From NCBI RefSeq assembly GCF_023276375.1, contig NZ_JALLPK010000001.1, positions 2,170,001 through 2,234,000 on the forward strand: a stretch of DNA of 64,000 nt. Reading direction: 5' to 3'. Below, piece after piece: positions 38,565 to 46,469 of the stretch. The notes beneath the pieces are model-generated. The model saw nothing but the letters and a program-made list of their open reading frames with translations. It did not search any database and was not told the origin of the DNA. The position numbers and the translations under genes are program-made. The stretch is from Halocatena marina (lineage in GTDB: Archaea; Halobacteriota; Halobacteria; Halobacteriales; Haloarculaceae). Position 1 is the first letter of the stretch, and each line of letters starts with the position of its first letter.

Positions 38565-39721
38565 TCTAAGACACCGGAGAATGCACCCTCTCCGTACTTC
38601 TTTCGGAGTTCGTTCAGTTCGTCCATCTGCGCTTGAAGGCGGTCGGGGGTCTCCTGATAGACGTGCTCGAATATCTGTTCAGGTGCAGCTTCGACCGCCT
38701 CGGCCGTCTCGATAGCTGTCGCAACCTGCTCTTCGATTCGGGCTTGAATCTCGGCTTCGCGCTCGGAATCGAGGAGCCCCGTTTGATAGAGGTGGTTTTC
38801 GAGCCGTTTGAGTGGATCGCGCTTTCGCCACTTATCAGCGTCTGCTTCGTCTCGGTAGACGCTGGGGTCGTCAGACGTCGTGTGCGCTCCGTACCGATAC
38901 TGCACCGATTCAATGAGTGTTGGTCGTCGCTCGCCGTCAACAGGGTTTTTCGCCTTCCGAATGGCTTCTCTGGTGACCACGTAGACAGCAAGCGGATCGA
39001 GACCGTCGACCCGTATTCCTTCGATGCCGTACGACTGGGCCTTCTGTGCGATGGTTTCGCTGGCAGTCTGTCGTTCACGAGGAACAGAGATTGCCCACTG
39101 GTTGTTGTTACAAACGAATACCGATGGAACATCGAAGACACCCGCAAAGTTCAGTCCCTCGTGAAAATCGCCTTCACTGGTCGCGCCGTCACCGAGATGA
39201 CACAGCACTGCTCTGTCGTCCTTGCCTTGGAGCGTATACCCCCACGCCATGCCCATTGCGTGCGGCACTTGCGTGGCGATGGGAATGTATTCGGGCATAA
39301 CGTTTACACCCTCTGGGACGGCGTATCCCTCTCGATAACCAAGCAGTGCCGTCAGAAGTGACGGCAGGTCGACGCCGTGTACGTATTTCGCGGCGTGTTC
39401 ACGGTATGTTGGGAATAGCCAATCCTGCTCATCAAGCGCGTAGCTGGTTGCAACCTGCGATCCTTCTTGTCCCGTCATCGGAGCATACGTTGCGATGCGT
39501 CCTTGACGCTGGAGACTGATTGCTCGCTGGTCGAAGTGTCGGGCGAGTTTGATGTCTTCGTACATCGCCAACCGTTTGTCACCGGACAGTCCCGGATCGA
39601 CGCCTGGAAGGAGATGTCCGTCGTCGTCCAGAATGCGAAACACCTGATCGAACTCGCTCTCGATATTTGAATCGGGCTGTATCTCCGCGATACTAGGGTC
39701 GGTTTCGTCTTGCGTACTCAT
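38561..39721 (-). CDS. 2-oxoacid dehydrogenase E1 component, alpha subunit
   Basis: 386 residues. The thiamine diphosphate motif is GDGATSEGDFHEGLNFAGVFDVPSVFVCNNNQWAISVP; others are YREHAAKYVHGVDL, MPEYIPIATQVPHAMGMAWG and the phosphorylation-loop-like RYGAHTTSDDPSVYRD. Haloarchaeal E1 alpha subunits are assigned variously to pyruvate, branched-chain or acetoin dehydrogenases; sequence alone does not decide. It is the first gene of a two-gene operon with E1 beta. Haloarchaea use ferredoxin oxidoreductases for pyruvate, so a different 2-oxoacid is likely. Confidence 0.93.
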   Translation of the reverse strand: MSTQDETDPSIAEIQPDSNIESEFDQVFRILDDDGHLLPGVDPGLSGDKRLAMYEDIKLARHFDQRAISLQRQGRIATYAPMTGQEGSQVATSYALDEQDWLFPTYREHAAKYVHGVDLPSLLTALLGYREGYAVPEGVNVMPEYIPIATQVPHAMGMAWGYTLQGKDDRAVLCHLGDGATSEGDFHEGLNFAGVFDVPSVFVCNNNQWAISVPRERQTASETIAQKAQSYGIEGIRVDGLDPLAVYVVTREAIRKAKNPVDGERRPTLIESVQYRYGAHTTSDDPSVYRDEADADKWRKRDPLKRLENHLYQTGLLDSEREAEIQARIEEQVATAIETAEAVEAAPEQIFEHVYQETPDRLQAQMDELNELRKKYGEGAFSGVLE

Positions 39722-40169
39722 GGTTTCGGCTGTTTGCTTTGTGTTCGTCTGGCTGTAGATTGATGACTAGTCGTCGCCTCAGCGAAGAGGGGCGATTGCA
39801 GTACCTCGGGCCGAAGATCGATTTACTGGGTCGTTCGAACGTCACAGTTGTGCTGTTTCGAACGCCAGCAGCGCGCACAGGATGCGCGTTTTGATAGTAC
39901 GAACCGCGTAACGAAACATTCCACCAGTGTCGCTGTTGTGGTGACTACGCTGAACTCGGTATCGGTACACCGAACTGGCTGAGTAGCCGCGCGAGTCGCT
40001 GATTTACTGGCGGAAGCCATGTCTGAATAATGTGTGGGTCGATACTTAATGATTGCGTGGTTTGAGTTCACATGGAGTAACAATCAATCAGAATATTTCG
40101 AATCCGTGGACGACACCGTGGAAACGGTACATACAGATCTAGTATCGTCTTGTTTTCTTGGACAGCAGC
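39722..40169. other. Promoter region of the E1 operon; possible zinc-ribbon remnant
   Basis: A forward frame at 39898-40002 without a start codon reads FHQCRCCGDYAELGIG, which resembles half of a zinc ribbon. With two stops directly before it, this is at best a relic. Nothing else is supported. Confidence 0.3.
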
Positions 40170-40784
40170 CTACTGGCTGTCTTGTGTCTGGCTATACTTT
40201 CGGATCCACGCTTCTAAGGTAATACCCATCGCGGCCTGCGTGATCGCGTTCGAAGACGCCGAGTTTGCGCTTTTGACGAGCTCGGCCTCAAGCGTTCGCT
40301 GGGGTATCTCGCCGAGAAAATGGGGAATCGCTCGTTGAACTGCTATCGGACATCCAACTTCGTGCGCGAGCGCGTATCCGGAGATTGAGTGTGGGATCAC
40401 TTCGGTAGCGTACGTGTCGCGGTCTGGTTCAACGAGGGGACCATCATCAACGTGGTCGGTGTACTCATAACACTTTCCGACATCGTGCAGGAGGCACGCA
40501 GCGACGACGACATCCGTGTCGGGGTCGGCACCGTGAAGCTCGCGTTGAACTTCGACGGCTGCGAGGGCTATTTTCGTCACTCCACGAACGTGCTCGACGT
40601 TGCTCACATCGTGAATGTTCCACGCGTACGGGATATCCTCGATGTCCTGCCATCCACCACGTTGCAGGCCAAGCACCCACGCTTCGATCACTCGCTCGCG
40701 GAGGGTCTCACTCTCGATGTGGTCAAGTTCGGGGTACGCATCCCTCACTTGTGATGCATAAGGGGGTGTACTCGTTTGAGGCAT
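40170..40784 (-). CDS. HD-domain metal-dependent phosphohydrolase-like protein
   Basis: 204 residues. His65 (VEHVRGVTKIA) and the HD pair at 100-101 (CLLHDVGKC) with later histidines in VIPHSISGYALAHEVGCP and RAIPHFLGE form the metal site of the HD superfamily. Such proteins hydrolyse phosphoesters or nucleotides, or are oxygenases in rare cases; the helical segment AELVKSANSASSNAI ends the domain. The gene starts seven bases after the stop of the tandem EthD gene, so they are co-transcribed. Confidence 0.85.
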   Translation of the reverse strand: MPQTSTPPYASQVRDAYPELDHIESETLRERVIEAWVLGLQRGGWQDIEDIPYAWNIHDVSNVEHVRGVTKIALAAVEVQRELHGADPDTDVVVAACLLHDVGKCYEYTDHVDDGPLVEPDRDTYATEVIPHSISGYALAHEVGCPIAVQRAIPHFLGEIPQRTLEAELVKSANSASSNAITQAAMGITLEAWIRKYSQTQDSQ

Positions 40785-40791
40785 GTTTCAT

Positions 40792-41508
40792 TCAGAGCTC
40801 ATCTTTGATGACGTGTTCTTGTCCAACGAATCGTGGACGGTCATCGATCGCGAGGAAGTTATCCACGTCTTCTCTCGGTGCGGCTGCCTTCGGGTGATCA
40901 GGGTCGTAATCACGGGAGGATTCGTGACCGAGACCAGCTCGAAGCGCATCGAGGCTTTCGAAATACAACTCCGCAACACCGTCGAACTCGGCGTGTGCGG
41001 GGTCGGTCGGTGTGACGCGAGTATAGCGAACAACACCGGGGATTTCCCGTGCGAGGGGAACGTGCTCGTTTGCCCAGTGATCGAGAAACTCCTCGTGACT
41101 CAGACCATCCTTCCGGACGAGAAACGCGGAGTGTTTGTACAGCTCGTCGGTGTCCCCGTCGACAGAATCCAGTTCGACTGTCTCTTCACCGATGAAGCGC
41201 GGACGGCGCTCGATGTCGAGGAAATTGTCTACATCTTTACGAGCTTTCTTCGCCATCCCTTTCTCTGGATCGTAATCGCGTGACCCCTCACTACCGAGCG
41301 CGTCGTACAGCGCGTCTAACTCCTCGAAATAAAGCTCTGCAATACCGTCGAATTCGGCTGCTTCTGAATCGATCGGTAAGACCTGATGGTAGCGGACAAC
41401 ACCTTCGATTTCGCGGGCAATCGGCGTGTGGGTGGTGTGCCAGTGATCGAGAAACGCCTCGTGTGTCAGATCACCCTTACGAACGAGAAGGGCCACATGC
41501 TTGTACAT
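40792..41508 (-). CDS. Tandem EthD-domain protein
   Basis: 238 residues made of two repeats of the EthD ferredoxin-like fold, about 1-115 and 122-238. Repeat one begins YKHVALLVRKGDLTHEAFLD and repeat two YKHSAFLVRKDGLSHEEFLD; each continues with a HW...H motif, VVRY, AEFDGIAELYFE or AEFDGVAELYFE, and ends VDNFLxIxxRPRFxGxE. EthD domains are found in ether- and aromatic-degradation loci and in polyketide cyclase relatives, mostly of unknown reaction. An in-gene duplication replaces the usual homodimer. It is the first gene of an operon with the HD protein. Confidence 0.87.
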   Translation of the reverse strand: MYKHVALLVRKGDLTHEAFLDHWHTTHTPIAREIEGVVRYHQVLPIDSEAAEFDGIAELYFEELDALYDALGSEGSRDYDPEKGMAKKARKDVDNFLDIERRPRFIGEETVELDSVDGDTDELYKHSAFLVRKDGLSHEEFLDHWANEHVPLAREIPGVVRYTRVTPTDPAHAEFDGVAELYFESLDALRAGLGHESSRDYDPDHPKAAAPREDVDNFLAIDDRPRFVGQEHVIKDEL

Positions 41509-41693
41509 TCAAACAATCAATAGTGCACATCTTAGATAAAACATGGGGACACCACGATCACTGGATGTGAATTCCTCACAGTGCAATGATGAAGTTCTTT
41601 CACTATCCTCAATGCCCACGGTACGACCACACCAAACATGGAATTGAACCGCCATATATTATTAAAAATTGTATAGGTAAAAAATAGAAAAAT

Positions 41694-41701
41694 TTTATAT
41701 T
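41694..41701 (+). promoter_or_regulatory. TATA box of the subtilase gene
   Basis: TTTATATT in an A-rich stretch, centred about 29 bases before the ATG at 41727. This spacing decides the start: an initiation point about 25 bases downstream would give a leaderless mRNA beginning at that ATG. Confidence 0.5.
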
Positions 41702-41726
41702 GCGCTATGATATCCTTTTGTTGGGT

Positions 41727-42932
41727 ATGCGAGAGAAAGATAGCATGAATCGGCGGACATTTCTACAATTGAGCGGTTTCGCAGGGATTGCTGGATTCAC
41801 TGGATTCGCATCAGCGGTGCCCGAGCGTGAGTCAGGATCGAGCGTGGAGCTGTTAGTCGGTACGAGTGCGACGACAGAACGTCCGCATACAGTAGTCACG
41901 CCATACCTTCCGAATGGGACGCGCATTGTACACGAGAACGACACTCTCGGATACGTTGCTGTCGAGTTTCCCGAGCAGAGTAGCTCTCAGGTGTATACTG
42001 CCCTAAAACAAGCTTCAATGGAACAAGGGCCAGTGAGCTACGTCGAGCCGAACGGGACTCACCGGGCATTGTACGAGCCGAATGATCCTCTGTACAGCAA
42101 TCAGAACATCCACCAGATGATAAACACACCAGCTGCGTGGGACGAGACACTCGGTGACAGCGATGTCACGATTGCCGTGATCGATCAGGGAGTCGCATAC
42201 GGTCACCCTGATCTTCAGGGTAACGCGCGCAGTGATCCGGGCCATGATTTCGTCGATGACGATAGCGATCCAGCTCCAGACACGAGCGATGAAAGTCATG
42301 GATCACACATCGCAGGAATTGCGGCCGCTGGCGTCGACAACGGGACTGGTATCGCAGGAATTGGCAACTCAACACTCCTCTCTGTGCGAGCACTCGATGA
42401 AATGGGTTCAGGAGCGATCAGCGACATCGCTGACGGAATCCAGTGGGCTGCCGACCAAGGGGCAGATGTGATCAACCTCTCCTTGGGTGGTGGAGGTCCA
42501 TCCCAAACGATGGACCAAGCACTCGCTTACGCTGTCGACAACGGTGCACTACCTATCGCCGCCGCAGGTGGTAGCGCTTCATCGGAGGTAGCGTATCCAG
42601 CAGCGAACAGTAAGTGTCTAGCAGTATCGGCGCTCGATTCCGACAGGACACTGGCTTCGTATTCGAATTACGGAGAAGCGATTGAACTGGCCGCACCCGG
42701 AACGAACGTACTGTCAACGGTTCCAGGCAGCGACTACGAGGTGCGATCGGGCACATCGATGGCGGCATCGGTGGTGTCTGGTGTTGCAGGATTGACACTT
42801 TCGCAGTGGGATCTCACGAACAGCGAACTCCGGGCTCATCTCAAAGATACCACAGTTAATGTCGGTATCCCAGAAGATGAGCAAGGAAGCGGCCTCGTCG
42901 ATGCTGGTAACGCTGTTACCACTCCACCATAA
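41727..42932 (+). CDS. Subtilisin-like serine protease (S8, halolysin-like), atypical active site
   Basis: 401 residues; ATG at 41727 chosen from the TATA spacing, with 41745 (MNRRTFLQLSG) as alternative. A Tat signal (NRRTFLQ) and hydrophobic stretch indicate export, then a prodomain of about 85 residues. Numbering from MNRR, the triad is Asp147 (AVIDQGVAYGHPDL), His185 (ESHGSHIAGI) and Ser338 (RSGTSMAASVVSGVAGL). Two deviations stand out: the oxyanion-hole Asn, normally in AAAGN, is Gly276 (AAAGGSAS), and the usual Pro-His after GTSMA is absent (ASVV), though halolysins also vary there. No C-terminal extension is present. It may be a slow or inactive protease, or one using another oxyanion donor. 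Confidence 0.88.
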   Translation: MREKDSMNRRTFLQLSGFAGIAGFTGFASAVPERESGSSVELLVGTSATTERPHTVVTPYLPNGTRIVHENDTLGYVAVEFPEQSSSQVYTALKQASMEQGPVSYVEPNGTHRALYEPNDPLYSNQNIHQMINTPAAWDETLGDSDVTIAVIDQGVAYGHPDLQGNARSDPGHDFVDDDSDPAPDTSDESHGSHIAGIAAAGVDNGTGIAGIGNSTLLSVRALDEMGSGAISDIADGIQWAADQGADVINLSLGGGGPSQTMDQALAYAVDNGALPIAAAGGSASSEVAYPAANSKCLAVSALDSDRTLASYSNYGEAIELAAPGTNVLSTVPGSDYEVRSGTSMAASVVSGVAGLTLSQWDLTNSELRAHLKDTTVNVGIPEDEQGSGLVDAGNAVTTPP

Positions 42933-43098
42933 AGCGACAGCAGTGACGGTGCGGTCGGCGTACGCCTTATCCCACCCACTGTCGGGCTACCAGACTGTTC
43001 TTAAAACGAGAGATGCACATGCAATGATTCGACGAAGATGTCGCCAGATCAAAGCCATTGTGACAGCGGCGGTTGAAATTCCAAATAAAGTGAAGTAA

Positions 43099-43878
43099 TC
43101 AGAGGTTCGATGAGTATCGAAGATGGATGTGAATTTCATCGATTACTGCGAGCAGCGTGTCAGGAAGTTGCTCTCGAAGAAGTTCGCCTTTGACCCGGTT
43201 CGCAGGACCAGAGATGCTGATACTGCCGAGTGGATACCCATCTTCGCCTCGGATCGCCGCCCCGACCGCGTTCAATCCGGTGATAGATTCACCAATGTTA
43301 AACGCATAGCCACGGTCAGCGATGGAATCGATCTCCTCGAACAGATCCTCTCGATTGGTGACTGTGTTCTCTGTCTTTTCGGGAAGCCCTCGGCGTTCGA
43401 TGATCGACCGGCGTTCGTCCTCGGGGAGAGATGCGAGAATGGCCTTTCCGGCTGCCAACTGATGGAGATGGCGTCGCTGTCCGATTCTTGCGGACGTTTT
43501 GAGCGGGTTATCACCATAGGCCTTGTAGAGATGAACACTGAAGTCACCCTCCTTTGCAACGAGCCAGATCTTCTCTCCGGTCTCTTCTGCTAATCTGTCA
43601 ACGGGTTCGCGGGCAACGTTGAAAAATTCAGTCTGATCTCTGGCACAGATGCCGAAATCGAGAAACCGAAGCCCGATGTAGAAGGTCCCATTATCTCGGA
43701 CAACGAGGTCGTTGTTTTCGAGAGTGAGAAGATGGCGGTGGATTGTGCTCCGAGCGACAGCCAACTCGCTCGTGATCTCTGCGAGTGTGAGACCGCGAGA
43801 AGCCTTGAGAAGTTCGAGAATCCGGATAGATGTCTCTGTCGTCGTGACCGCGCGATTCGGTCCGTCGTTTTCGGGCAT
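43099..43878 (-). CDS. IclR family transcriptional regulator
   Basis: 259 residues from MPENDGPNRAVTTTETSIRI; the upstream extension to 43989 has no family resemblance. The winged HTH is at about 15-75 (LTLAEITSELAVARSTIHRHLLTLENNDLV). The effector domain has LHQLAAGKAILASL, ESITGLNAVGAAIRGEDGYPLGSISISGP. It is one of two IclR proteins in the window, without an obvious catabolic partner: the neighbours are a convergent protease and a tiny zinc-ribbon gene. An inverted repeat TATCATA-CAA-TATGATA lies 200 bases upstream. Confidence 0.88.
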   Translation of the reverse strand: MPENDGPNRAVTTTETSIRILELLKASRGLTLAEITSELAVARSTIHRHLLTLENNDLVVRDNGTFYIGLRFLDFGICARDQTEFFNVAREPVDRLAEETGEKIWLVAKEGDFSVHLYKAYGDNPLKTSARIGQRRHLHQLAAGKAILASLPEDERRSIIERRGLPEKTENTVTNREDLFEEIDSIADRGYAFNIGESITGLNAVGAAIRGEDGYPLGSISISGPANRVKGELLREQLPDTLLAVIDEIHIHLRYSSNL

Positions 43879-44076
43879 GGTTCGAGTAGAGGGATTGTCG
43901 GTATAGTTCTTGTTGGGATAGCCACAGAGACACCGATCCGGCCGGTTCTCGACGTTCGTGCTATATCCAAGTAGATAGGATGATCTCAAATAGTATTAAT
44001 AAATAGTATCACTTTTGTATCATATCTTCGACAGCGCCCCTACCACGTCGCCATCTGTATTTGAGAGGTAAATAAA

Positions 44077-44093
44077 TATCATACAATATGATA
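44077..44093. promoter_or_regulatory. Inverted repeat TATCATA-CAA-TATGATA
   Basis: Perfect seven-base arms around three bases, in the 280-base region between the divergent IclR and zinc-ribbon genes, 66 bases before the zinc-ribbon start. A regulator site is possible; AT-rich repeats also arise by chance. Confidence 0.35.
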
Positions 44094-44127
44094 GGAATTT
44101 ATCACACGACAATCGTCGAGGAAACCA

Positions 44128-44135
44128 TTATATAT
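44128..44135 (+). promoter_or_regulatory. TATA box of the zinc-ribbon gene
   Basis: TTATATAT, centred 27 bases before the ATG at 44159, the spacing expected for a leaderless transcript. Confidence 0.5.
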
Positions 44136-44158
44136 CGTCGAATGGTTGTAGATGACCA

Positions 44159-44260
44159 ATGGATTTCGACTGTCCAAAGTGTGAAGCACGCATCGTCTCC
44201 GAGCAAGGAACGAGTCAATGTACCGGCTGTGGATTTGCGCCGCTGCACGGCGCAGACTGA
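44159..44260 (+). CDS. 33-residue zinc-ribbon protein
   Basis: A complete small gene, ATG to TGA. It begins MDFDCPKCEARIVSEQGTSQ and ends CTGCGFAPLHGAD. The two knuckles CPKC and CTGC are 17 residues apart, the minimal four-cysteine zinc ribbon. A TATA box 27 bases upstream gives an ordinary leaderless promoter. Haloarchaea encode many such CPxC microproteins; they are thought to bind nucleic acid or protein partners, but functions are mostly unknown. It is divergent from an IclR gene. Confidence 0.75.
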   Translation: MDFDCPKCEARIVSEQGTSQCTGCGFAPLHGAD

Positions 44261-44595
44261 ACAACAATGGCGTATTCAAACCGACGCATACTGAGGTAGA
44301 TCTCAAAGGAGTTCTGAGATTTAGTCTAATACACAGTTGGAGATCTGAGAGATAGATTTAAAATCTGTGACTTTATCGTTAGAAGATAGAGATCGCCACA
44401 GTACCGAGAACTGTGAATAGACAGACAGTCTTCTCGAAGACAGCGTGCCTGTTGATATCCGCGTCCAGCGTGAAAGATGAGTGTTCAAGACGTAATGGCC
44501 TTCAGGAGTACGCCACCAATCCAAATCCAGCGTTCATTGAAAGGCCGAACGTTTTCGGCAGCACAACCATATAATAGCACCCCGCTCATTTGTAT
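44261..44595. other. Spacer
   Basis: 335 bases; no gene or strong repeat seen. Confidence 0.4.
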
Positions 44596-44955
44596 ATGCG
44601 ACTCAATCTCCGATGGACGGTCGTTGCGCTCGCGCTTGTCTACGGACTCTTTGCTGTCAGCAGCTTTCTCAGTCCAATGCCCCGGTATGCGGTGATGATG
44701 AATCTCGTCATTTTCTTCGTGTTCGGTAGTCTGATCGCGATCATTGGAATTACGCACGAGCCGAGACAGGAGATGAAGAAGGTAGTGATTGCGTTTTCAC
44801 TAATTTATGGGCTGTATGCTCTCGGTGGATACCTCGCTGCGATGCCCCAGCACGCGCTACAGATTGGGCTCATCGTGTATTTCGTGTTCGGAATCGCAGT
44901 CCTCACTGTTGGTGTCTCTCATGGCCAATATCGTGCATCACGGAGCCACGTATGA
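44596..44955 (+). CDS. Small four-TM membrane protein with internal duplication
   Basis: 119 residues from MRLNLRWTVVALALVYG. Two similar halves of about 55 residues: VVALALVYGLFAVSSFLSPM...FFVFGSLIAIIGITH and VVIAFSLIYGLYALGGYLAAM...YFVFGIAVLTVGVSH. Each half has two membrane helices joined by a MPxxA turn. No functional motif is seen. It precedes a methyltransferase gene by 58 bases on the same strand and may be co-transcribed with it. Confidence 0.72.
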   Translation: MRLNLRWTVVALALVYGLFAVSSFLSPMPRYAVMMNLVIFFVFGSLIAIIGITHEPRQEMKKVVIAFSLIYGLYALGGYLAAMPQHALQIGLIVYFVFGIAVLTVGVSHGQYRASRSHV

Positions 44956-45013
44956 AAAAAGCGAGCCAGAGCTCCACAGACCGTGTACAGACTACACAGA
45001 GACACGTTGCGCC

Positions 45014-45619
45014 ATGACAAACGATTCAAACACGAAGCCGGATGGGATGACTCGCTTAGAATCCATCCTCTATCCGATCTTCGGGCGTCCGACTGGTCTG
45101 TTGGGTCGGCTTGGAGGCCGGATGATGGCTGGTAGAAAAACCGACACGATCGAGCGGGTGGTAGAACTGCTGTCGATTCGGCCAACCGATCACGTTCTCG
45201 AAGTTGGATTCGGACCAGGGGATGGCATTCAGATTGCCTCGACAGTAGCCTCGGAAGGATTCGTTGCAGGAGTTGATTATTCCCGTCCGATGGTCGAGAT
45301 GGCACACGATCGGAATGCAGCTGCTATCGAGACGGGATCAGTCGAACTCCAATACGGTGCTGCTGCTGATCTACCCTACGAAGACGACAGGTTCGATCGG
45401 GCGTTTTCGATCAACTCGATGCAACTCTGGCCCGACGCGTGCGCAGGACTCGAAGAGATGCGACGCGTTCTGAAGCCGGGGGGAACAATTGCGCTCGCGT
45501 TTACTTCGCATGCTCACCAATCGCGTGACGAACTGGTAAGTGTTCTCTCTAAGGCGGGCTTCGAAGACGTCCAGATCGACGAGAATGATGATACACTCTA
45601 CGTGATTTCAAGAATTTGA
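45014..45619 (+). CDS. Class I SAM-dependent methyltransferase (UbiE-like)
   Basis: 201 residues from MTNDSNTKPDGMTRLESILY. Frames upstream to 44807 overlap the membrane protein gene and are not coding. Motif I is VLEVGFGPGDGIQIAS, then VDYSRPMVEMAHDRN, and motif III LEEMRRVLKPGGTIALAFTSH. A preceding segment GRLGGRMMAGRKTDTIERVVELL is common to haloarchaeal UbiE-like methyltransferases of unknown substrate. It lies 58 bases after the four-TM protein gene. Confidence 0.87.
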   Translation: MTNDSNTKPDGMTRLESILYPIFGRPTGLLGRLGGRMMAGRKTDTIERVVELLSIRPTDHVLEVGFGPGDGIQIASTVASEGFVAGVDYSRPMVEMAHDRNAAAIETGSVELQYGAAADLPYEDDRFDRAFSINSMQLWPDACAGLEEMRRVLKPGGTIALAFTSHAHQSRDELVSVLSKAGFEDVQIDENDDTLYVISRI

Positions 45620-46201
45620 TGGAGAATACTCACCCGTAGCGTTGTATCGATAGAGCGATCTAGTCAGCGCTAATCGGCAGACGGTGTGCAACATCTAATT
45701 GCTCGCTCTGTAACATCACTTGATAAGATGCACACTACAGATGGAAATGATTAGATAGTGCACGTCTGTTTTTCCAGAAGAAATTGATGGTGAATGAGAT
45801 CGAATTATCATTCTTTGCTATTGTACTGCTAACCTATTCACGGAACGTCGGTAGCTGTGGTACTGTTTGTGAGTGTTGAGATCGGCTGCGTGAGTCGGTT
45901 CTGTGATCAAGAGACAAAAGCTGTCTGTAAAATAGTACTGCGGACAAATAGAAAGAGCGGTGGTACTAGTTAATGCTTGCAATCAGTAGGTGATTCATTT
46001 TTTGTTCCTTGTTGTATATACAGCTGAAGAAGATGTAATTATCTTTGTTCGATCATTACTCATACCGTCGCTGTGACCTTGCTTCAGCGATGAGATCTCT
46101 GCATGTCGTCAGTAGTGTATCCTCTCCTATCGACATCAATGAACTCTGAGAGTTCCTTACTGGGATTTTCTATGGTACGACTATCGTCGAACTACACATG
46201 T

Positions 46202-46230
46202 GCTGTCAATGCGACCGTACCATTGACAGC
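46202..46230. repeat. 29-base inverted repeat with 10-base arms
   Basis: GCTGTCAATG and CATTGACAGC are perfect complements around nine bases. It could fold in RNA or bind a dimeric protein. It is 54 bases from the next palindrome. Confidence 0.5.
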
Positions 46231-46283
46231 TGTTCCAATGTGCGTCCGAATCGAAGTACTGATTCCAATCAACCGAGCGTCTA

Positions 46284-46303
46284 TTACAATGGTACCACTG
46301 TAA
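46284..46303. repeat. TTACA-N10-TGTAA palindrome (second copy)
   Basis: TTACAATGGTACCACTGTAA matches its reverse complement except for one base pair, with GGTACC at its centre. It resembles the palindromes at 14458 and 52424. Confidence 0.5.
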
Positions 46304-46469
46304 CGATCTCACAGTACATTCGATACCATTCACTCAATCGTCACAGGTTCGAAATGTAGATTAGTACTCACGGAAGGAAGAAGGTGGTATAGTGTAGAAT
46401 GAAAGGCACAAGAGCATACAACATCCACAGTATCAACGCAACAAAAAGCCGATAGATCAATTCACTCGC

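Larger units (their letters stand above)
45620..46469. other. 850-base spacer with palindromes
   Basis: No gene is supported; a forward frame at 46103-46303 runs through the palindromes and does not look coding. The two palindromes at 46202 and 46284 are listed separately. Confidence 0.45.

Noticed and set aside
39898..40002. Possible zinc-ribbon protein (FHQCRCCGDY)
   Set aside because: No start codon, two stops directly upstream and only one cysteine cluster.
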